Shown: positions 7,303-15,069 of the stretch, piece by piece
How positions within the stretch are numbered: the first letter of the stretch is position 1
Layout of the letters: each line of letters begins with the position of its first letter
Source of the DNA: a virus
Virus record (IMG/VR): IMGVR_UViG_3300017783_000233
Span: 1-22,432 of that record
DNA: 22,432 bases
Strand: one strand, 5' to 3'
The notes under the pieces: model-generated
Told to the model about the DNA's origin: nothing
Databases searched by the model: none
The model's input: only the letters and a program-made list of their open reading frames with translations
Translations under genes and position numbers: made by a program

Positions 7303-7867
7303 CGAGGTCGTAGATCTCTCTCCAACCCTGTACTCGCTTCGCTGGACCCTTATGCTCGGCGTTATAGGGGTGGGCGATTAGGATTGATTGGAGACCGAAT
7401 CTCGTGCCGACGTCAGCGTTCTCCATCTTATCCTCGACCCAGTAGCACTCCGTGCCCTCATACTCGGCGAGTGCTTCATCCTTATCAGCACCAGTGTCCA
7501 GATACACATACTTCTCGAACACGGTGGGTCCGAAAGTTTCGATCAGGTTCTTGGTGCGCAGGTGTTGTGCATATTGGTCGTTGGACAACGAGGTGATTGC
7601 ATGAAATATGAATCCATGCTCTTGGTGGAGTTTGCGAACGTACTTGATTGCGTCTCTGAGAGGCGGGATCTTTCTGATTGCTGCTGACTCGTTAAACATT
7701 CGAACCAACCGCTTCTTGTCGTGCATCCCGAGTTCGTATCGGTCTGCCACATTGTAGGCATTGGCGTCATAGAGTTTGTAACCATGCCTCTTCATCCACT
7801 GACCGAATGCGTATTCCCAATCGAATATCACTCCATCGCAGTCAGTGAGTATCACTTTATCCTTCAT
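7292..7867 (-). CDS. HAD-superfamily phosphatase, nucleotidase-like, 191 aa
   Basis: The protein begins MKDKVILTDCDGVIFDW. D9 and D11 form the DxD motif I of HAD hydrolases (nucleophile and acid/base). ITSLS at 91-95 is motif II, and YWVEDKMENADVG at 142-154 supplies the motif III/IV acidic pair E145-D146. The family dephosphorylates small molecules. Size and phage context suggest a 5'(3')-deoxyribonucleotidase or similar nucleotide phosphatase, but polynucleotide 3'-phosphatase activity is also possible. The gene overlaps the end of the 93-aa gene upstream by 11 bases, and its stop codon sits inside the P1 upstream box. Confidence 0.85.
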   Translation of the reverse strand: MKDKVILTDCDGVIFDWEYAFGQWMKRHGYKLYDANAYNVADRYELGMHDKKRLVRMFNESAAIRKIPPLRDAIKYVRKLHQEHGFIFHAITSLSNDQYAQHLRTKNLIETFGPTVFEKYVYLDTGADKDEALAEYEGTECYWVEDKMENADVGTRFGLQSILIAHPYNAEHKGPAKRVQGWREIYDLVTS

Positions 7868-8138
7868 CTTGCATTTCCTTTCTCAAAAATAGGTAGTCGA
7901 CATAATCAAGATTTAGTGGTTCTTGGTCGAATGCCTTCATCATATTACACATATTCTCATATGTCTCGTCGGGTATGTCTCCCTCCGGACTCGCGTGCTC
8001 TCCGTAGAGAACAACGTCGCCCTTTTCATCGTACCAGATTTCGGCAATCCAGTAACCGAGCAGGGGTTCGCTTTTTGGTCGGTGAACTAACCTGTACTCG
8101 TTCGTGGCGAACTTATACTTCTCGATTTTCTTCTTCAT
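7857..8138 (-). CDS. Hypothetical protein, 93 aa
   Basis: I do not recognise this protein. It is soluble and acidic after a basic start (MKKKIEKYKF). A beta-rich core contains GYWIAEIWYDEKGDVVLYGE, followed by a helical segment with ENMCNMMKAF. It overlaps the upstream nuclease gene by 26 bases and the downstream HAD gene by 11, so translation is probably coupled. It may assist the nuclease or phosphatase, but only the position suggests this. Confidence 0.7.
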   Translation of the reverse strand: MKKKIEKYKFATNEYRLVHRPKSEPLLGYWIAEIWYDEKGDVVLYGEHASPEGDIPDETYENMCNMMKAFDQEPLNLDYVDYLFLRKEMQDEG

Positions 8139-8805
8139 ATTGATCCCTTAGTACGATGAATTCTCCGATCCATTCGTCACGGTGCTCTACGAATACCTGA
8201 GACCCGCCTTCCTGATCAGTAACAACAGTGACCAGTTGAGTGATGGGTTGCCCCGTCATCTCTTCGTACATGACAGCATATGCTGCTTCCTGCTTGAAAT
8301 AGTTGTAGCATCGGGACCGTGTCTTTCGACGAGTCGAAGTCTTCCAGTCGATTACAGATAGTTTGCCGTTGAATTCAGCAACCATGTCCACGGTGCCAGC
8401 AGTCCGGAGATACTCAGAGTACATCAGACCTTCAACCAGTTTGATGTTGTCGATACTCTCGTTGGCGACATCGCGGAGTCGGGTGAACATGTCAGCAGCA
8501 TTGGGCATGATCTTGCCCTCGGACTCTTTGTTCTGGCAATAGTCCTCGATCAGTTGGTGAACTGACGTGCCCCGCTCACTCGCCTGCTTGGAGATCTTGT
8601 TGGCGGTTTCCGCACCAACTCGTCTACGCCACTCATGTAGTGCCTTCTTGGACTTCTTACAACCCGACAGGATCGTCGTAACAGAAGGGTAGGGGACACA
8701 CTCGCCATCAGCGAGTTGATAGTGCCTCTTGCCATCTACCTGCACCCTTTTGATTTTGGGTAACTCGACAAAGTCGAGGTTGAACTGCTTTCTTGCAAGT
8801 GCCAT
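8113..8805 (-). CDS. RecB/Cas4-like PD-(D/E)XK nuclease, 230 aa
   Basis: The RecB-type motifs appear in order: RGTSVHQLIEDY at 78-89 (H83), LVEGLMYSE at 123-131 (E125), GTVDMV at 137-142 (D140), VIDWKTS at 151-157 (D153 and K155), and QEAAY at 172-176 (Q172, Y176). These form the metal-binding nuclease core. I see no cluster of four cysteines, so an iron-sulfur site like that of Cas4 is unlikely. Such proteins in marine T4-like phages are usually called PD-(D/E)XK exonucleases and probably process DNA ends in recombination or repair. The start is the ATG at 8805, which overlaps the stop of the 125-aa gene. Confidence 0.88.
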   Translation of the reverse strand: MALARKQFNLDFVELPKIKRVQVDGKRHYQLADGECVPYPSVTTILSGCKKSKKALHEWRRRVGAETANKISKQASERGTSVHQLIEDYCQNKESEGKIMPNAADMFTRLRDVANESIDNIKLVEGLMYSEYLRTAGTVDMVAEFNGKLSVIDWKTSTRRKTRSRCYNYFKQEAAYAVMYEEMTGQPITQLVTVVTDQEGGSQVFVEHRDEWIGEFIVLRDQYEEENREV

Positions 8806-9182
8806 TACTGCTCATCTCCCATATAGGTCACATAGATCGAGTCGATCTCTTCCCCATAATACTTATAAACCACCGCACCAGTTCCTACTGCAGCAGCACC
8901 CACTGCGATGAAGGGCAATGCTGCAACTGTGCCCGCAGCAAGTCCCATAGTGCCCGCGACATAACCCGCACCACTATAGAGGATTGCTCCACCTGATGAG
9001 TGCGCTAGTGCCGCAGGTAATGCCCACGATGCCAGTCCTGCCATCACACCAGTTCCTGCTGCAGCACCGATTACGGTGTCGACAGACGCCACTTCCTTTT
9101 CCTTGACGGTGGGTGCTGGACCAATTGCGTTTACACTCATTGGGAGTGTTGCTAATACTGCAGTTGCGATTACTTTCTTCAT
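8805..9182 (-). CDS. Gly/Ala-rich exported membrane protein, 125 aa
   Basis: The protein starts MKKVIATAVLATLPMSVNA, a signal peptide. Residues about 38-107 are almost entirely Gly, Ala, Val, Leu and Ile, with GxxxG-like repeats (for example VIGAAAGTGVMAGLASWAL, then GAGYVAGTMGLAAG). This looks like two or three tightly packed transmembrane helices or a glycine-zipper domain. The C-terminus is acidic and soluble. Glycine-zipper membrane proteins can form pores or channels, so a role in membrane integrity or exclusion is possible. No family was recognised. It is 2 bases from the 104-aa gene in the P2 operon. Confidence 0.75.
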   Translation of the reverse strand: MKKVIATAVLATLPMSVNAIGPAPTVKEKEVASVDTVIGAAAGTGVMAGLASWALPAALAHSSGGAILYSGAGYVAGTMGLAAGTVAALPFIAVGAAAVGTGAVVYKYYGEEIDSIYVTYMGDEQ

Positions 9183-9183
9183 G

Positions 9184-9498
9184 TTATCCTCTCCTCATGT
9201 TGGCAATATCAGTTGCCTGTTCTTGATCAATTACTGGTACTGCATTGGATTTGTGCATAGTTGCAATACCCTTGACCAAAGTTCCTGTGTACTTCTTTGC
9301 TTCGGGTGCCGCACATACACTTGGTGCGCCCATGTCAGCAGACTTATATTCGACACCTGCATCCCGCCTAGGAGGTCCCTGCGTAGGGGATTTGGGACTG
9401 AATGCAGGTGCCTTAAACTTTTTGAAGGTCTCGCCAGTCGCTTTCTTCTTCTTGATCTTACGACCAGTGAAGTCGTGGGTCATTGAACCGTACTTCAT
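9184..9498 (-). CDS. Hypothetical basic protein, 104 aa
   Basis: No known domain is recognised. The N-terminal half is basic and Pro-rich, probably disordered (RKIKKKKATGETFKKFKAPA, then PKSPTQGPPRRD). The C-terminal half has a helical stretch (PEAKKYTGTLVKGIATMHK) and ends in IANMRRG. Its ATG overlaps the TGA of the 51-aa gene (ATGA). The charge would suit nucleic-acid or scaffold binding, but nothing more can be said. Confidence 0.65.
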   Translation of the reverse strand: MKYGSMTHDFTGRKIKKKKATGETFKKFKAPAFSPKSPTQGPPRRDAGVEYKSADMGAPSVCAAPEAKKYTGTLVKGIATMHKSNAVPVIDQEQATDIANMRRG

Positions 9499-9650
9499 AT
9501 GCCTGCTTTCTCCACAGTGGATTTAATCTGGTCTTCAACCATTCGGATCGCAACGAGCAGACCATCTGCTTCGCCGTAGGTATCCATGGTGTCGACCGCA
9601 TGCTCATATTCACCAAGCAGTCGATCGCGGAGTTTCATCAACTCTTTCAT
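9495..9650 (-). CDS. Small helical protein, 51 aa
   Basis: This short frame starts MKELMKLRDRLLGEYEHAV and ends VEDQIKSTVEKAGI. It is predicted to be almost entirely helical and amphipathic. It fills the gap exactly between the UDG-like gene (TAATG overlap at 9650) and the 104-aa gene (ATGA overlap at 9498). That fit is the main evidence that it is real. Function is unknown. Confidence 0.7.
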   Translation of the reverse strand: MKELMKLRDRLLGEYEHAVDTMDTYGEADGLLVAIRMVEDQIKSTVEKAGI

Positions 9651-10282
9651 TATTGCTGCTCCTTGTTTGCGGCATCCGCATACATTCGCGCCACGTTCTG
9701 CTTACCCAGTCGGTTGACTGACAGGGGAGAAGGGTGTGGCAGTTTCACGAAACGACGACCGTTTGCCTCGAACGAGTCAACACCCTTGGCAGCACCGTAG
9801 TGCTTGCGCAAGGAGTCAAAGGCAGCATTACCGAGACACAATACAACCTCAGCGTCGACGATGTTTAACTCTGGTACAAGGTACTTCTCAACCGTGTAGG
9901 CAACATCACGTGCCTTCACAGGAGCAGTCATAGCACCTGACTTGACAAAAGGCATTGCGTTGGTACACCATACGCTCTCGCGGGTCTCGCCCATAGCGGC
10001 AAGGAAGTCAGCAAGGTGATGGTTGGTCTTGACACTATCGCAGTATCCGTGCTCTGCCATAAAGGCAACTTGTGAGTCGGTGCGTGAGTCAATAAAGTCA
10101 GCGGAACAAAAATCCTGCATGACGACCGCGATACGCGCATTCAGGTCACCGCCAACAGAAGGGGGAGAGATACCCTGACCAACGTTGAGGGCAGCAGGAA
10201 CGTGGGCGTACTCGTCACGGAGTGCACTGAGGTCATCAGCGCGGACCGCGTTCTTCAACTCATTTATCAATCGCTTTTTCAT
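9650..10282 (-). CDS. Uracil-DNA glycosylase superfamily protein, 210 aa
   Basis: LPHPSPLSVNR at 181-191 matches the HPSPLS motif of the uracil-DNA glycosylase fold, the loop that enters the DNA minor groove. WCTNAMPFVKSG at 105-116 and the strand AEVVLCLGNAAF at 144-155 fit the rest of the fold. The N-terminal motif (ARIAVVMQDFCSADF) differs from GxDPY-type UDG, so it is a divergent member. The role would be removal of uracil or another damaged base. A longer frame to 10405 exists, but promoter P2 lies inside it, so I start at ATG 10282. That ATG is 6 bases after the -10, implying a leaderless message. Confidence 0.8.
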   Translation of the reverse strand: MKKRLINELKNAVRADDLSALRDEYAHVPAALNVGQGISPPSVGGDLNARIAVVMQDFCSADFIDSRTDSQVAFMAEHGYCDSVKTNHHLADFLAAMGETRESVWCTNAMPFVKSGAMTAPVKARDVAYTVEKYLVPELNIVDAEVVLCLGNAAFDSLRKHYGAAKGVDSFEANGRRFVKLPHPSPLSVNRLGKQNVARMYADAANKEQQ

Positions 10283-10288
10283 ACTACT

Positions 10289-10349
10289 ATTATCGCTAAT
10301 TCGGGACACAAAGACAATGTTTTTAATCCCCTGCAAAATCAACAACTTA
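10289..10349 (-). promoter_or_regulatory. Early promoter P2 of the conserved cassette
   Basis: On the minus strand: TTGATTT (10342-10336), 18 bases, TTGTCT (10317-10312), 17 bases, GATAAT (10294-10289). The TAA stop of the DNA ligase (10349-10347) is at the upstream edge. It drives the UDG-like gene and the genes down to the HAD phosphatase. The start codon follows the -10 by six bases. Confidence 0.85.
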
Positions 10350-11465
10350 CACGTCTCTTCCGTTGGCGAATAGTGCCTTGGCGATAGGGAATCGAGGCAC
10401 CCCATCGGGCGTTCGGGTGAAGTACTGGACGGTCACCTGCCCCCCAACATAATCATCTCGGTTCTTCAGCAACTCTCGGGTGAACTCTTGGTTTCCTGCT
10501 AAACCCGACCCACACTCTCGACCGTCTTCGAGTTTGAACACGACACGCTTGGCATAACCTGCCCAGTTGCCTTGCCCTTCCTCAATACTAACGATCTCGA
10601 ACTCCATATCTTCGAAGTCTTTGCGCTTCATCAGCGTCTTGCTGCGCTTCTGTTCATAGGGTGAGTTCAATCGTATCATGCCACCCTCGTAACCCTCTCC
10701 GATAAATTCTCCGAAGTGCGCGTCAACTTCCTCCTCGTTGTATGCAACCAGAGTCTTAACGACTTCCAGTGCATTGTCTTTAATACCGAATCCCAGCAGG
10801 GCAGATCTCTCGTGGAAGTCAAGGTCCACGCTGGGCACATCATACATGTGGTATTGCACAGTCTCTGCTGCCTCAGCAGTATCTTCCTCTGTAGGTTTGG
10901 TCTTGCGTACCAGACTGATGATCTTGTTGAAGTCGTCCTTCAGGTCATGGTTGTATAACTCACCATCCAGAACCAGATCGGGGCGCGACTCAAACCAAGG
11001 TGCCAGTTGCTCGATGATATGAGGGCACGAGGTGATTGCCTTACCAGTGCGACTCCACATACCCTCTGCATTCACGATGCAACGTACACCGTCCAACTTG
11101 GGTTGGGTGTAGACCGGATACTCAATATTGTCCTTCAGGTCTTCCCACTTAGTGGCAAGCATGGGTTTGTAGAACTTTGCCACCGACGTGGACTCTAGAG
11201 TCTCGTGGTACTCGCCATCCAGTTTCTTGGTGTACTTGGCATCAACCTCGGCAACCGCCTGTTCTTCCGCAGTGGTAGCATTTGAACGACCTACGTTCTT
11301 GGGTTTTGCTTCCTTCCAACCAGAGATAACCTGCTGTCCACCTTGGACACCAGCAACAGTGCGATAGTTGGCACCGTCGATCTCCATACGCCACTCTCGG
11401 ACTTTGCCCTTCGAGTCGACCTTGAATATTGTTTCACCTATAATCACATGGTCCTTCCCAGTCAT
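10347..11465 (-). CDS. ATP-dependent DNA ligase, 372 aa
   Basis: The adenylation-domain motifs are present in order: KLDGVR at 123-128 (motif I, K123 takes AMP), VLDGELY at 165-171 (III), YEGGMIR at 259-265 (IV) and LMKRKDF at 278-284 (V). Residues about 290-372 fit the OB-fold domain. Residues 1-50 form an extra N-terminal beta domain (FKVDSKGKVREWRMEIDG) that resembles a WGR-like module. The enzyme would seal nicks during replication and repair. The start at 11465 overlaps the end of the 72-aa gene by 32 bases and has only a weak ribosome site. The gene ends at the edge of promoter P2. Confidence 0.93.
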   Translation of the reverse strand: MTGKDHVIIGETIFKVDSKGKVREWRMEIDGANYRTVAGVQGGQQVISGWKEAKPKNVGRSNATTAEEQAVAEVDAKYTKKLDGEYHETLESTSVAKFYKPMLATKWEDLKDNIEYPVYTQPKLDGVRCIVNAEGMWSRTGKAITSCPHIIEQLAPWFESRPDLVLDGELYNHDLKDDFNKIISLVRKTKPTEEDTAEAAETVQYHMYDVPSVDLDFHERSALLGFGIKDNALEVVKTLVAYNEEEVDAHFGEFIGEGYEGGMIRLNSPYEQKRSKTLMKRKDFEDMEFEIVSIEEGQGNWAGYAKRVVFKLEDGRECGSGLAGNQEFTRELLKNRDDYVGGQVTVQYFTRTPDGVPRFPIAKALFANGRDV

Positions 11466-11652
11466 GCATACTCATCAGATACACCACATGTGCCTCGGGT
11501 TCCCTATCATCATAGGTTGCCACACGGACCATGGTGGATCCTTTGATTGCCTTCATGCCGCAGATACTCCTAGCGAGTTCTTCATGCTCAGTGGGACGGC
11601 ATACATCCTGCCACTCACCATCTACCTTTCTTTCTATGTGATAGATAATCAT
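11434..11652 (-). CDS. Hypothetical protein, 72 aa
   Basis: No family is recognised. It begins MIIYHIERKVDGEWQDVCRP and has a small mixed alpha/beta character, with a beta-strand pair around MVRVATYDDREPEAHVVYL. It overlaps the DNA ligase start by 32 bases and the exported 155-aa-frame gene by four bases (ATGA), so it sits in one translated chain in the P3 operon. Confidence 0.65.
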   Translation of the reverse strand: MIIYHIERKVDGEWQDVCRPTEHEELARSICGMKAIKGSTMVRVATYDDREPEAHVVYLMSMHDWEGPCDYR

Positions 11653-12113
11653 AATAATTCCTTTTTTAACATTTCTTCAATTCTTTCGCAGGGTTGCTGG
11701 GGACCAAATTGCGGAGCACCACTATAGCAGTGTTCGATAGACTCCTGTAGATCCAGAATACGTTGCCCCTTGCTTCGTGGTTTCATTCTTCGCCTGTCAA
11801 CGGCAAGATTTGCGGTGTCAACGATGTCGCAGATATCCGTGTCCAACCAGTAGATGGCGCAAACGCCAGTCTTTCTGTCGCAGGTGCCAATACTGCCAGT
11901 CAGGTTTCTTCGATGACTCAGTGGACCGTTCCACGCCTGATCTTCGAGGTGGTGGCACATGAGCGTCTCATTGTATGTGATTGGATCCTGCCCAATCTTA
12001 CTGCGGGGATGGTGGTAGGGCAACTCAACTTCTTGTGGGAGTGTCTCGCCCTTAATCTTGCCTGCGTTTGCATCAATGGCAATAACAAGCAGGAGTAGTG
12101 GGAGAAGTTGCAT
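11649..12113 (-). CDS. Exported cysteine-containing protein, 154 aa
   Basis: The N-terminus MQLLPLLLLVIAIDANAG is a signal peptide cleaved after A-N-A. The mature protein contains seven cysteines, including CDRKTGVC and DTDICDIVD, consistent with disulfides in the periplasm, and a basic helix (RRRMKPRSKGQRILDLQE). I start at ATG 12113, with GGAGG seven bases upstream; a GTG lies one codon earlier. The ATG overlaps the stop of the 71-aa gene. No family is recognised. Confidence 0.72.
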   Translation of the reverse strand: MQLLPLLLLVIAIDANAGKIKGETLPQEVELPYHHPRSKIGQDPITYNETLMCHHLEDQAWNGPLSHRRNLTGSIGTCDRKTGVCAIYWLDTDICDIVDTANLAVDRRRMKPRSKGQRILDLQESIEHCYSGAPQFGPQQPCERIEEMLKKELL

Positions 12114-12328
12114 CACTTTGCCTCCAGAGCAAGGTGCAGACCAACCAATTCTTCGAAGTAATCGAAAAACTCATTCAGAGAACCCATGTTCTCAATCACA
12201 GTGTCGACAGTGAACTCAATCATGATGTCTGCCTCCACGAAGTCCCAGTTGGGAGATCCATTCTCGAGATTCGCCGGATCATTCACTGCACGACGAAACT
12301 CTTCTGCAATTGCATTACGAAACCCCAT
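12113..12328 (-). CDS. Hypothetical acidic protein, 71 aa
   Basis: Starts MGFRNAIAEEFRRAVND and contains NWDFVEADIMIEF followed by an acidic helix. I recall NWDFVEAD-type small proteins from marine phages but know no function. It lies one base from the 69-aa gene. It overlaps the exported gene at its 3' end by one base. Confidence 0.7.
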   Translation of the reverse strand: MGFRNAIAEEFRRAVNDPANLENGSPNWDFVEADIMIEFTVDTVIENMGSLNEFFDYFEELVGLHLALEAK

Positions 12329-12329
12329 A

Positions 12330-12539
12330 TTACTTTACCTCCATTAGTCTACGCTCGAGCATGACACTCACCCAGTCCATTGCGCGGGTAGCACCTTCCA
12401 GATACTCGTCAGGATCATACTGATCGTTCGGAAACTCTGCCTGATGATCGAGGACGCCCTGAATGCGCTCGCGTTCTTCGCGGATCTCGTTACGGATGTC
12501 TTGAAGAAGACATTCGATCTCAACTTCGAACTTGCTCAT
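12330..12539 (-). CDS. Hypothetical helical protein, 69 aa
   Basis: Highly charged and predicted to be helical: KFEVEIECLLQDIRNEIREE, then RERIQGVLDHQAEF, ending in VSVMLERRLMEVK. A coiled-coil or four-helix arrangement is likely. Its ATG overlaps the stop of the 158-aa gene. Function is unknown; it may form a complex with its small neighbours. Confidence 0.7.
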   Translation of the reverse strand: MSKFEVEIECLLQDIRNEIREERERIQGVLDHQAEFPNDQYDPDEYLEGATRAMDWVSVMLERRLMEVK

Positions 12540-13015
12540 TACGCTGCCTCCTGCATCTTTGTGAAATCGCGATAGTCAACCCGCCGACCATCCTTCAGGT
12601 CAATCTGAAGAAGAAAGTCGGTGCGCTTACCGTCGACCAAGTTATAGGTCTCGAGTTGACCAACGACAAGTTCGTGGTTGAAGTCAGTCTTGCGATACTG
12701 CTTGGCAGCAAAACCGATGTGAGTGTGCTTGAGGTAAATGGGAGACTCCCAATCCTCGACGTGGTTCGACTCTTCGAAGTCGATGTCATCGACGAAGTCC
12801 CAACCGAGGACATATTCCTCAGCAAAGTCAGACTTATACTCGATGTGATCAAGGATGTGTTTGATGAAGGCATCATCCTGCGCCTGCTGGATAGTGATAT
12901 CCATGATGTAGGTGTCGCCGAACTTGTTCTTCCAATACTGAGGACATACGCCCTCACCGTCCCAGTCGTGGGCACCGTAGTTTTCTTTGAACTGCGTTTG
13001 GAGTACCATCTTCAT
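12539..13015 (-). CDS. Conserved-looking phage protein, 158 aa
   Basis: The protein starts MKMVLQTQFKENYGAHDWDG. It is acidic, with many aromatic residues (EEYVLGWDFVDDIDFEE) and a C-terminal beta-hairpin (DFLLQIDLKDGRRVDYRDF). I do not know a function; the start reminds me of proteins in marine T4-like phages. ATG at 13015 is chosen because GAGG lies eight bases upstream. ATG at 13021 is only two bases from it, and the longer frame to 13033 begins with TTG at the promoter edge. It is the first gene after promoter P3. Confidence 0.75.
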   Translation of the reverse strand: MKMVLQTQFKENYGAHDWDGEGVCPQYWKNKFGDTYIMDITIQQAQDDAFIKHILDHIEYKSDFAEEYVLGWDFVDDIDFEESNHVEDWESPIYLKHTHIGFAAKQYRKTDFNHELVVGQLETYNLVDGKRTDFLLQIDLKDGRRVDYRDFTKMQEAA

Positions 13016-13043
13016 ATTCATAACCTCATTCAACTATGAGACT

Positions 13044-13104
13044 ATTATCGCATATGGAGCATACAAAGACAAGTTTTAAAAACTTGAAGAAAATCAATAA
13101 CTTA
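13044..13104 (-). promoter_or_regulatory. Early promoter P3 of the conserved cassette
   Basis: On the minus strand: TTGATTT (13097-13091), 18 bases, TTGTCT (13072-13067), 17 bases, GATAAT (13049-13044). The TAA stop of the oxygenase gene (13104-13102) is at the upstream edge. The leader ATAGTTGAATGAGGTTA downstream is also found after P4 and carries the ribosome site. It drives the 158-aa gene through to the DNA ligase. Confidence 0.88.
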
Positions 13105-13716
13105 GTAAACCCTACCCCAATTGAAGGATATAGCGAGGCGGGATCTTTCTTTCGGGACTCTCTTCTGGGGTCCAATCTCGTGTTCCATCCATGCTGGCCA
13201 AACATTGATCATGCCTGTTTTGGGGAAATGCTTATATACTGAATCGCGATCCTTGAGACTTTCCTTGTCCCCCTCATCGTTCCAAGGTTCGGCGACTTGT
13301 AGCATGCCACTTGACGGATGCCTGAATCGAATCTCACAAGACTCTTCGTCAGCATATGGGTAGTAAGTCCCTGCTACAATTGCGCGGGGATGATTGTGAA
13401 GAGTATGCCTCTCGCCTTCCAGGTATTCTGAGAACCAGATATGGGTTTTATCACCACAACGGTTGAGGTCGACTCCCCTATCTTTGGCGAACATCTTAGA
13501 AGTTGATTCGAATGCGCGGAGAAGTTCTCTCCCTTGTGGGCATTCCATCAACATTCGATGGTTGAAATCCTGATCGAAGTAACTGGTGTAGTCGGAATGA
13601 CTGCCTAATTTTCCCCGCATGAAGTCTGCGATTTGCTCGTGATTGATGTCAAGGTATCCTGTACAGATCTCTGTCACTCGAGCAAACGGGTTAAAGAATT
13701 TGAAATCAGTAATCAT
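13102..13716 (-). CDS. 2OG-Fe(II) oxygenase-like protein, 204 aa
   Basis: The segment HTLHNHPRAIVAGTYYPYAD at 104-123 matches the first metal-binding region of the putative 2OG-Fe(II) oxygenases common in marine phages (H107 and H109). PAWMEHEI at 174-181 gives the distal histidine (H179), and SRLAISFNW at 192-200 contains the arginine (R193) expected to bind 2-oxoglutarate. Family members hydroxylate proteins or small molecules; the target is unknown. The stop is at the edge of P3. It overlaps the DUF3310 gene by 11 bases at the start. Confidence 0.85.
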   Translation of the reverse strand: MITDFKFFNPFARVTEICTGYLDINHEQIADFMRGKLGSHSDYTSYFDQDFNHRMLMECPQGRELLRAFESTSKMFAKDRGVDLNRCGDKTHIWFSEYLEGERHTLHNHPRAIVAGTYYPYADEESCEIRFRHPSSGMLQVAEPWNDEGDKESLKDRDSVYKHFPKTGMINVWPAWMEHEIGPQKRVPKERSRLAISFNWGRVY

Positions 13717-14053
13717 CCGATTGCTCCAGGTCGTGGATGTGTAATGCGATCAAAGCATAGTGGAGGACTTTAAGCAGATCCTTTCGATTCTTGCCTTCCT
13801 TATTGCCATATCTCTGGGTGTACTTGAGAATATTGCCCAAAGCGAATCCTTCTCCATGTCCAGCATCGATGATGAATTCCGTCGCTTGAAATTTGTTTTT
13901 CGAGTAGTGCTCGTCGTATGTTGACGTGACATAATCTTCTAACTCCCCTATTAGTTGAAACTCATTATAACGATACTCAATTGCTTTGCTTTCAATCTTG
14001 CTCACATTCAATGTTTGATCTTTCGCTGCGCTCATCTTCACAAACTCACTCAT
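13706..14053 (-). CDS. DUF3310-like protein, 115 aa
   Basis: The C-terminal half has the pattern GFALGNILKYTQRYGNKEGK followed by DLLKVLHYALIAL (about residues 69-105). This is the hallmark of DUF3310, often called a nucleotide-kinase-like protein in phages, though its activity is unproven. The first 60 residues are an unrelated extension rich in Lys, Glu and Tyr. The ATG overlaps the TAG of the ribbon-helix-helix gene, so the two are probably co-translated. Confidence 0.82.
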   Translation of the reverse strand: MSEFVKMSAAKDQTLNVSKIESKAIEYRYNEFQLIGELEDYVTSTYDEHYSKNKFQATEFIIDAGHGEGFALGNILKYTQRYGNKEGKNRKDLLKVLHYALIALHIHDLEQSDDY

Positions 14054-14304
14054 TAGAAATCCTCTCCTGGCATATACTGCCCACGGATATCCTCCAGTGG
14101 GTCAAACTGCTCATTTTCTTTGGTCTTGACCAATGCTTCCTCAGTACCATCAACCACTCTCTCCATGTATCCTATCAGGAGATTCGCCATTGAAACGCCG
14201 CGTTCCTTTGCAACAATCTTAAACTGGGAATGTAGGTACTCGGGAACACGGATGTTAAACATCTTGGTATTGCCCTTACGGTACTCGCTCTTCTTCTCTG
14301 CCAT
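14053..14304 (-). CDS. Ribbon-helix-helix DNA-binding protein, 83 aa
   Basis: Residues about 15-46 read MFNIRVPEYLHSQFKIVAKE, then RGVSMANLLIGYM. This is one beta strand followed by two helices, as in Arc/CopG-type regulators that bind DNA as dimers. The C-terminal 35 residues are acidic. I start at ATG 14304 because GTG at 14307 is only one codon earlier and ATG forms a TGATG overlap with the 70-aa gene. It may regulate phage early promoters; that is inference. No operator was identified with confidence. Confidence 0.8.
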   Translation of the reverse strand: MAEKKSEYRKGNTKMFNIRVPEYLHSQFKIVAKERGVSMANLLIGYMERVVDGTEEALVKTKENEQFDPLEDIRGQYMPGEDF

Positions 14305-14516
14305 CACTTCACCGCCAATACGAATAATATTGCAATGAGTAGAATGTTAGTGAATGCAATTTCAATCGCGAGGATGGTATGATACCAAACCCATCTCGCT
14401 TTATAAACTTCATCCACATGACGGTTCTCCCCATCAGGTAGTTTCTCCAATATTGTCTTGTCAACTGGGTTCTCCTCGAGAGGAATACCCATCAACCTAT
14501 CCAACCATTTCTGCAT
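14304..14516 (-). CDS. Small single-pass membrane protein, 70 aa
   Basis: About 45 soluble residues (MQKWLDRLMGIPLEENPV and onward) are followed by one long hydrophobic helix near the C-terminus (TILAIEIAFTNILLIAILFV, then LAVK). The protein would be tail-anchored in the inner membrane with its N-terminus in the cytoplasm. Function is unknown. The gene overlaps the end of the 190-aa gene by 20 bases. Confidence 0.72.
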   Translation of the reverse strand: MQKWLDRLMGIPLEENPVDKTILEKLPDGENRHVDEVYKARWVWYHTILAIEIAFTNILLIAILFVLAVK

Positions 14517-15069
14517 AATGATCCCACCAAACAGGTTCGTCCCTGTTTTTCCATGTTAAACTAAACCGCTCTTTCTTGGTTGCATAGAAGTGACGGTATG
14601 AACCAACTACATCACTATAATTTATACACTCTGGATTAGACCCCATCGCCAGTGGCATCGGAGTTATGTCAAGAGTCATTGGAATGTTATCGGGTGCTCG
14701 ACATAATACTTCGCCCAGTCGGGTCCAAGCACCGTGCTCTCTGCCATACCGAAAGGTGTACTCTTCACAGAGTTCCTCGAACAGAGCATATGCCCACCTG
14801 TAGTTGCCGAGAGTCTCCATTGCCCATACTGTGCATGGATGTTTGTAGTGGACTGCCTTGTACAGATCAAGTTCGCGATCGTCTTCAAGTGCCCAGTACT
14901 TTGCCATTGTCTTGCCTGATGCTGACCGCCGCCGAGTCTCAGTACCATCGAGGATACGATGGACTGTGCTCAGCATCTGTGCTTCTTCGGTGGGCATCTT
15001 CACGATGTGCTTATCACAGTGGGACTGGGCACATTCTTTGGGTGTATCTTCAAGAACAAATCTATTCAT
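14497..15069 (-). CDS. Pyrimidine-dimer glycosylase-like protein, 190 aa
   Basis: The N-terminus MNRFVLEDTPKECAQSHCDK followed by HIVKMPTEEAQMLST resembles a phage family annotated as pyrimidine-dimer DNA glycosylase (PF03013-like): a short strand, then a D-K-H/R-V-V-K-M helix. Conserved-looking HYKHPCTVWAMETLGNYRW at about residues 74-92 also fits. These enzymes start repair of UV damage, which suits a phage of sunlit water. The assignment rests on N-terminal resemblance only, so related nucleic-acid enzymes remain possible. It is the first gene after promoter P6. Its ribosome site is weak. Confidence 0.65.
   Translation of the reverse strand: MNRFVLEDTPKECAQSHCDKHIVKMPTEEAQMLSTVHRILDGTETRRRSASGKTMAKYWALEDDRELDLYKAVHYKHPCTVWAMETLGNYRWAYALFEELCEEYTFRYGREHGAWTRLGEVLCRAPDNIPMTLDITPMPLAMGSNPECINYSDVVGSYRHFYATKKERFSLTWKNRDEPVWWDHYAEMVG

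Noticed and set aside
10283-10405. 41-codon N-terminal extension of the UDG-like protein
   Set aside because: It would be encoded by promoter P2 and by the end of the ligase gene, and it has no resemblance to the family.
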